Positions 43,282 to 43,476 of a stretch of 43,476 nucleotides of DNA are shown piece after piece; within the stretch, counting starts at the first letter, position 1, and each line of letters starts with the position of its first letter. The notes below the pieces were generated by a model. The model was not told where the DNA came from, made no database searches, and saw only the letters and a list, made by a program, of their open reading frames with translations. The stretch is taken from positions 1 through 43,476 of the forward strand of contig JAFZQU010000033.1 of NCBI GenBank assembly GCA_017620255.1, read 5' to 3'. Position numbers and translations under genes: made by a program. The stretch comes from Lachnospiraceae bacterium (GTDB lineage Bacteria; Bacillota; Clostridia; Lachnospirales; Lachnospiraceae).

Positions 43282-43403
43282 TGCGTCAAGACGGACTGTG
43301 TTGAACGACCCTCCAAATTTGGAGGGTCGTATTTGTCTTCCTGCGTAAAAGTCCTAACTTCCTGCGTTGCGTCTTCCTGACTATTCTGGTTATCAGTTCC
43401 CAT
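43260..43403 (-). CDS. Short gene entering repeat 4; phage scaffold-like N-terminus
   Basis: The ATG at 43403 has an excellent ribosome site (AAGGAGGT, 5-base gap). The product opens MGTDNQNSQEDATQEV, then RTFTQED, a start resembling DUF4355-type phage scaffold proteins, which often read TFTQEDV early on. After 23 codons it enters repeat 4 as KYDPPNLEGRS and stops 13 codons beyond it at 43260. It is therefore a truncated or fused gene. In the same frame the sequence leaving repeat 1 is open for 23 codons. Confidence 0.5.
   Translation of the reverse strand: MGTDNQNSQEDATQEVRTFTQEDKYDPPNLEGRSTQSVLTHWMLRDL
43300..43335. repeat. 36-bp palindromic repeat, copy 4
   Basis: Identical to the others; 775 bases from copy 3. 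On its plus-strand right side lies the 5' end of the short gene that starts at 43403, so this copy marks the entry of the array on the minus strand. Confidence 0.97.
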
Positions 43404-43462
43404 TCTGCACCTCCTTACGAGTAAAACCTCGCTTCATCGGCAGCGAGTCGCCGTTTTGGGTA

Positions 43463-43476
43463 TGAAAAAAGCACCC
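43463..43476 (-). terminator. 3' half of a terminator cut by the window edge
   Basis: Minus strand GGGTGC followed by TTTTTT looks like the second stem half and T run of a terminator for a gene beyond the window. The first half lies outside, so this is only likely. Confidence 0.4.

Noticed and set aside
41623-43335. Four 36-bp repeats as a CRISPR array
   Set aside because: Distances of 450 to 775 bases are far too long for spacers, the units contain genes and terminators, and no cas gene is in the window.
41623-43335. Repeats as integron attC sites
   Set aside because: The repeat end GTTGAAC fits the GTTRRRY core, but it lies at the wrong end relative to the palindrome, the partner core is missing at the other end and no integrase is seen.

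Overview
The window looks like a chromosomal piece of a Gram-positive anaerobe of the class Clostridia, most likely Lachnospiraceae. Reasons (from protein reading, not a database search): BspA-type leucine-rich surface proteins, a YesM/YesN-type two-component pair next to sugar-binding lipoproteins, a UPF0210/ACT pair, an FtsA-like protein with a long C-terminal extension, strong AGGAGG ribosome sites and a perfect CIRCE operator. Nearly all genes lie on the minus strand; only tmcAL and hsp20 are on plus.

Left third (156-18164): three very large secreted proteins (1821, 1541 and 1800 residues). Two of them sit in what looks like one operon, pta - giant 2 - MIF-like tautomerase - fructosamine-kinase-like - giant 1. 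The third has its own promoter. A 21-bp sequence is shared, at near-identical spacing from a -10-like box, by the pta and giant-3 upstream regions, which suggests common control.

Middle (18333-27947): housekeeping genes. tmcAL on plus converges on a minus-strand run of zf-HC2 membrane protein, polA, coaE, FtsA-like protein, WalJ/YycJ-type metallo-hydrolase, ACT protein and UPF0210 protein. Short structured repeats lie in two gaps of this run.

Sugar region (28035-39017): a monosaccharide ABC transporter (binding protein, MmsA-type ATPase, MmsB-type permease), a second paralogous binding protein, then a response regulator, histidine kinase and membrane-anchored sugar-binding protein overlapping by ATGA, followed by a galactose-binding-type lipoprotein. 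This resembles the XylFII-LytS-YesN three-component arrangement described in Firmicutes. A cytosolic GGDEF protein and a CIRCE-controlled Hsp20 gene follow.

Right end (41500-43476): an AT-rich accessory stretch unlike the rest. Four identical 36-bp repeats, each with a perfect 26-bp palindrome, separate short minus-strand cassettes holding toxin-fragment-like and immunity-like small genes, two of them closed by their own terminator. The reading frame entering the first repeat (a phage-scaffold-like N-terminus with a strong ribosome site) and the frame leaving the last repeat are the same, so collapse of the array would restore one open frame. This cassette array is the best candidate in the window for an undescribed system.
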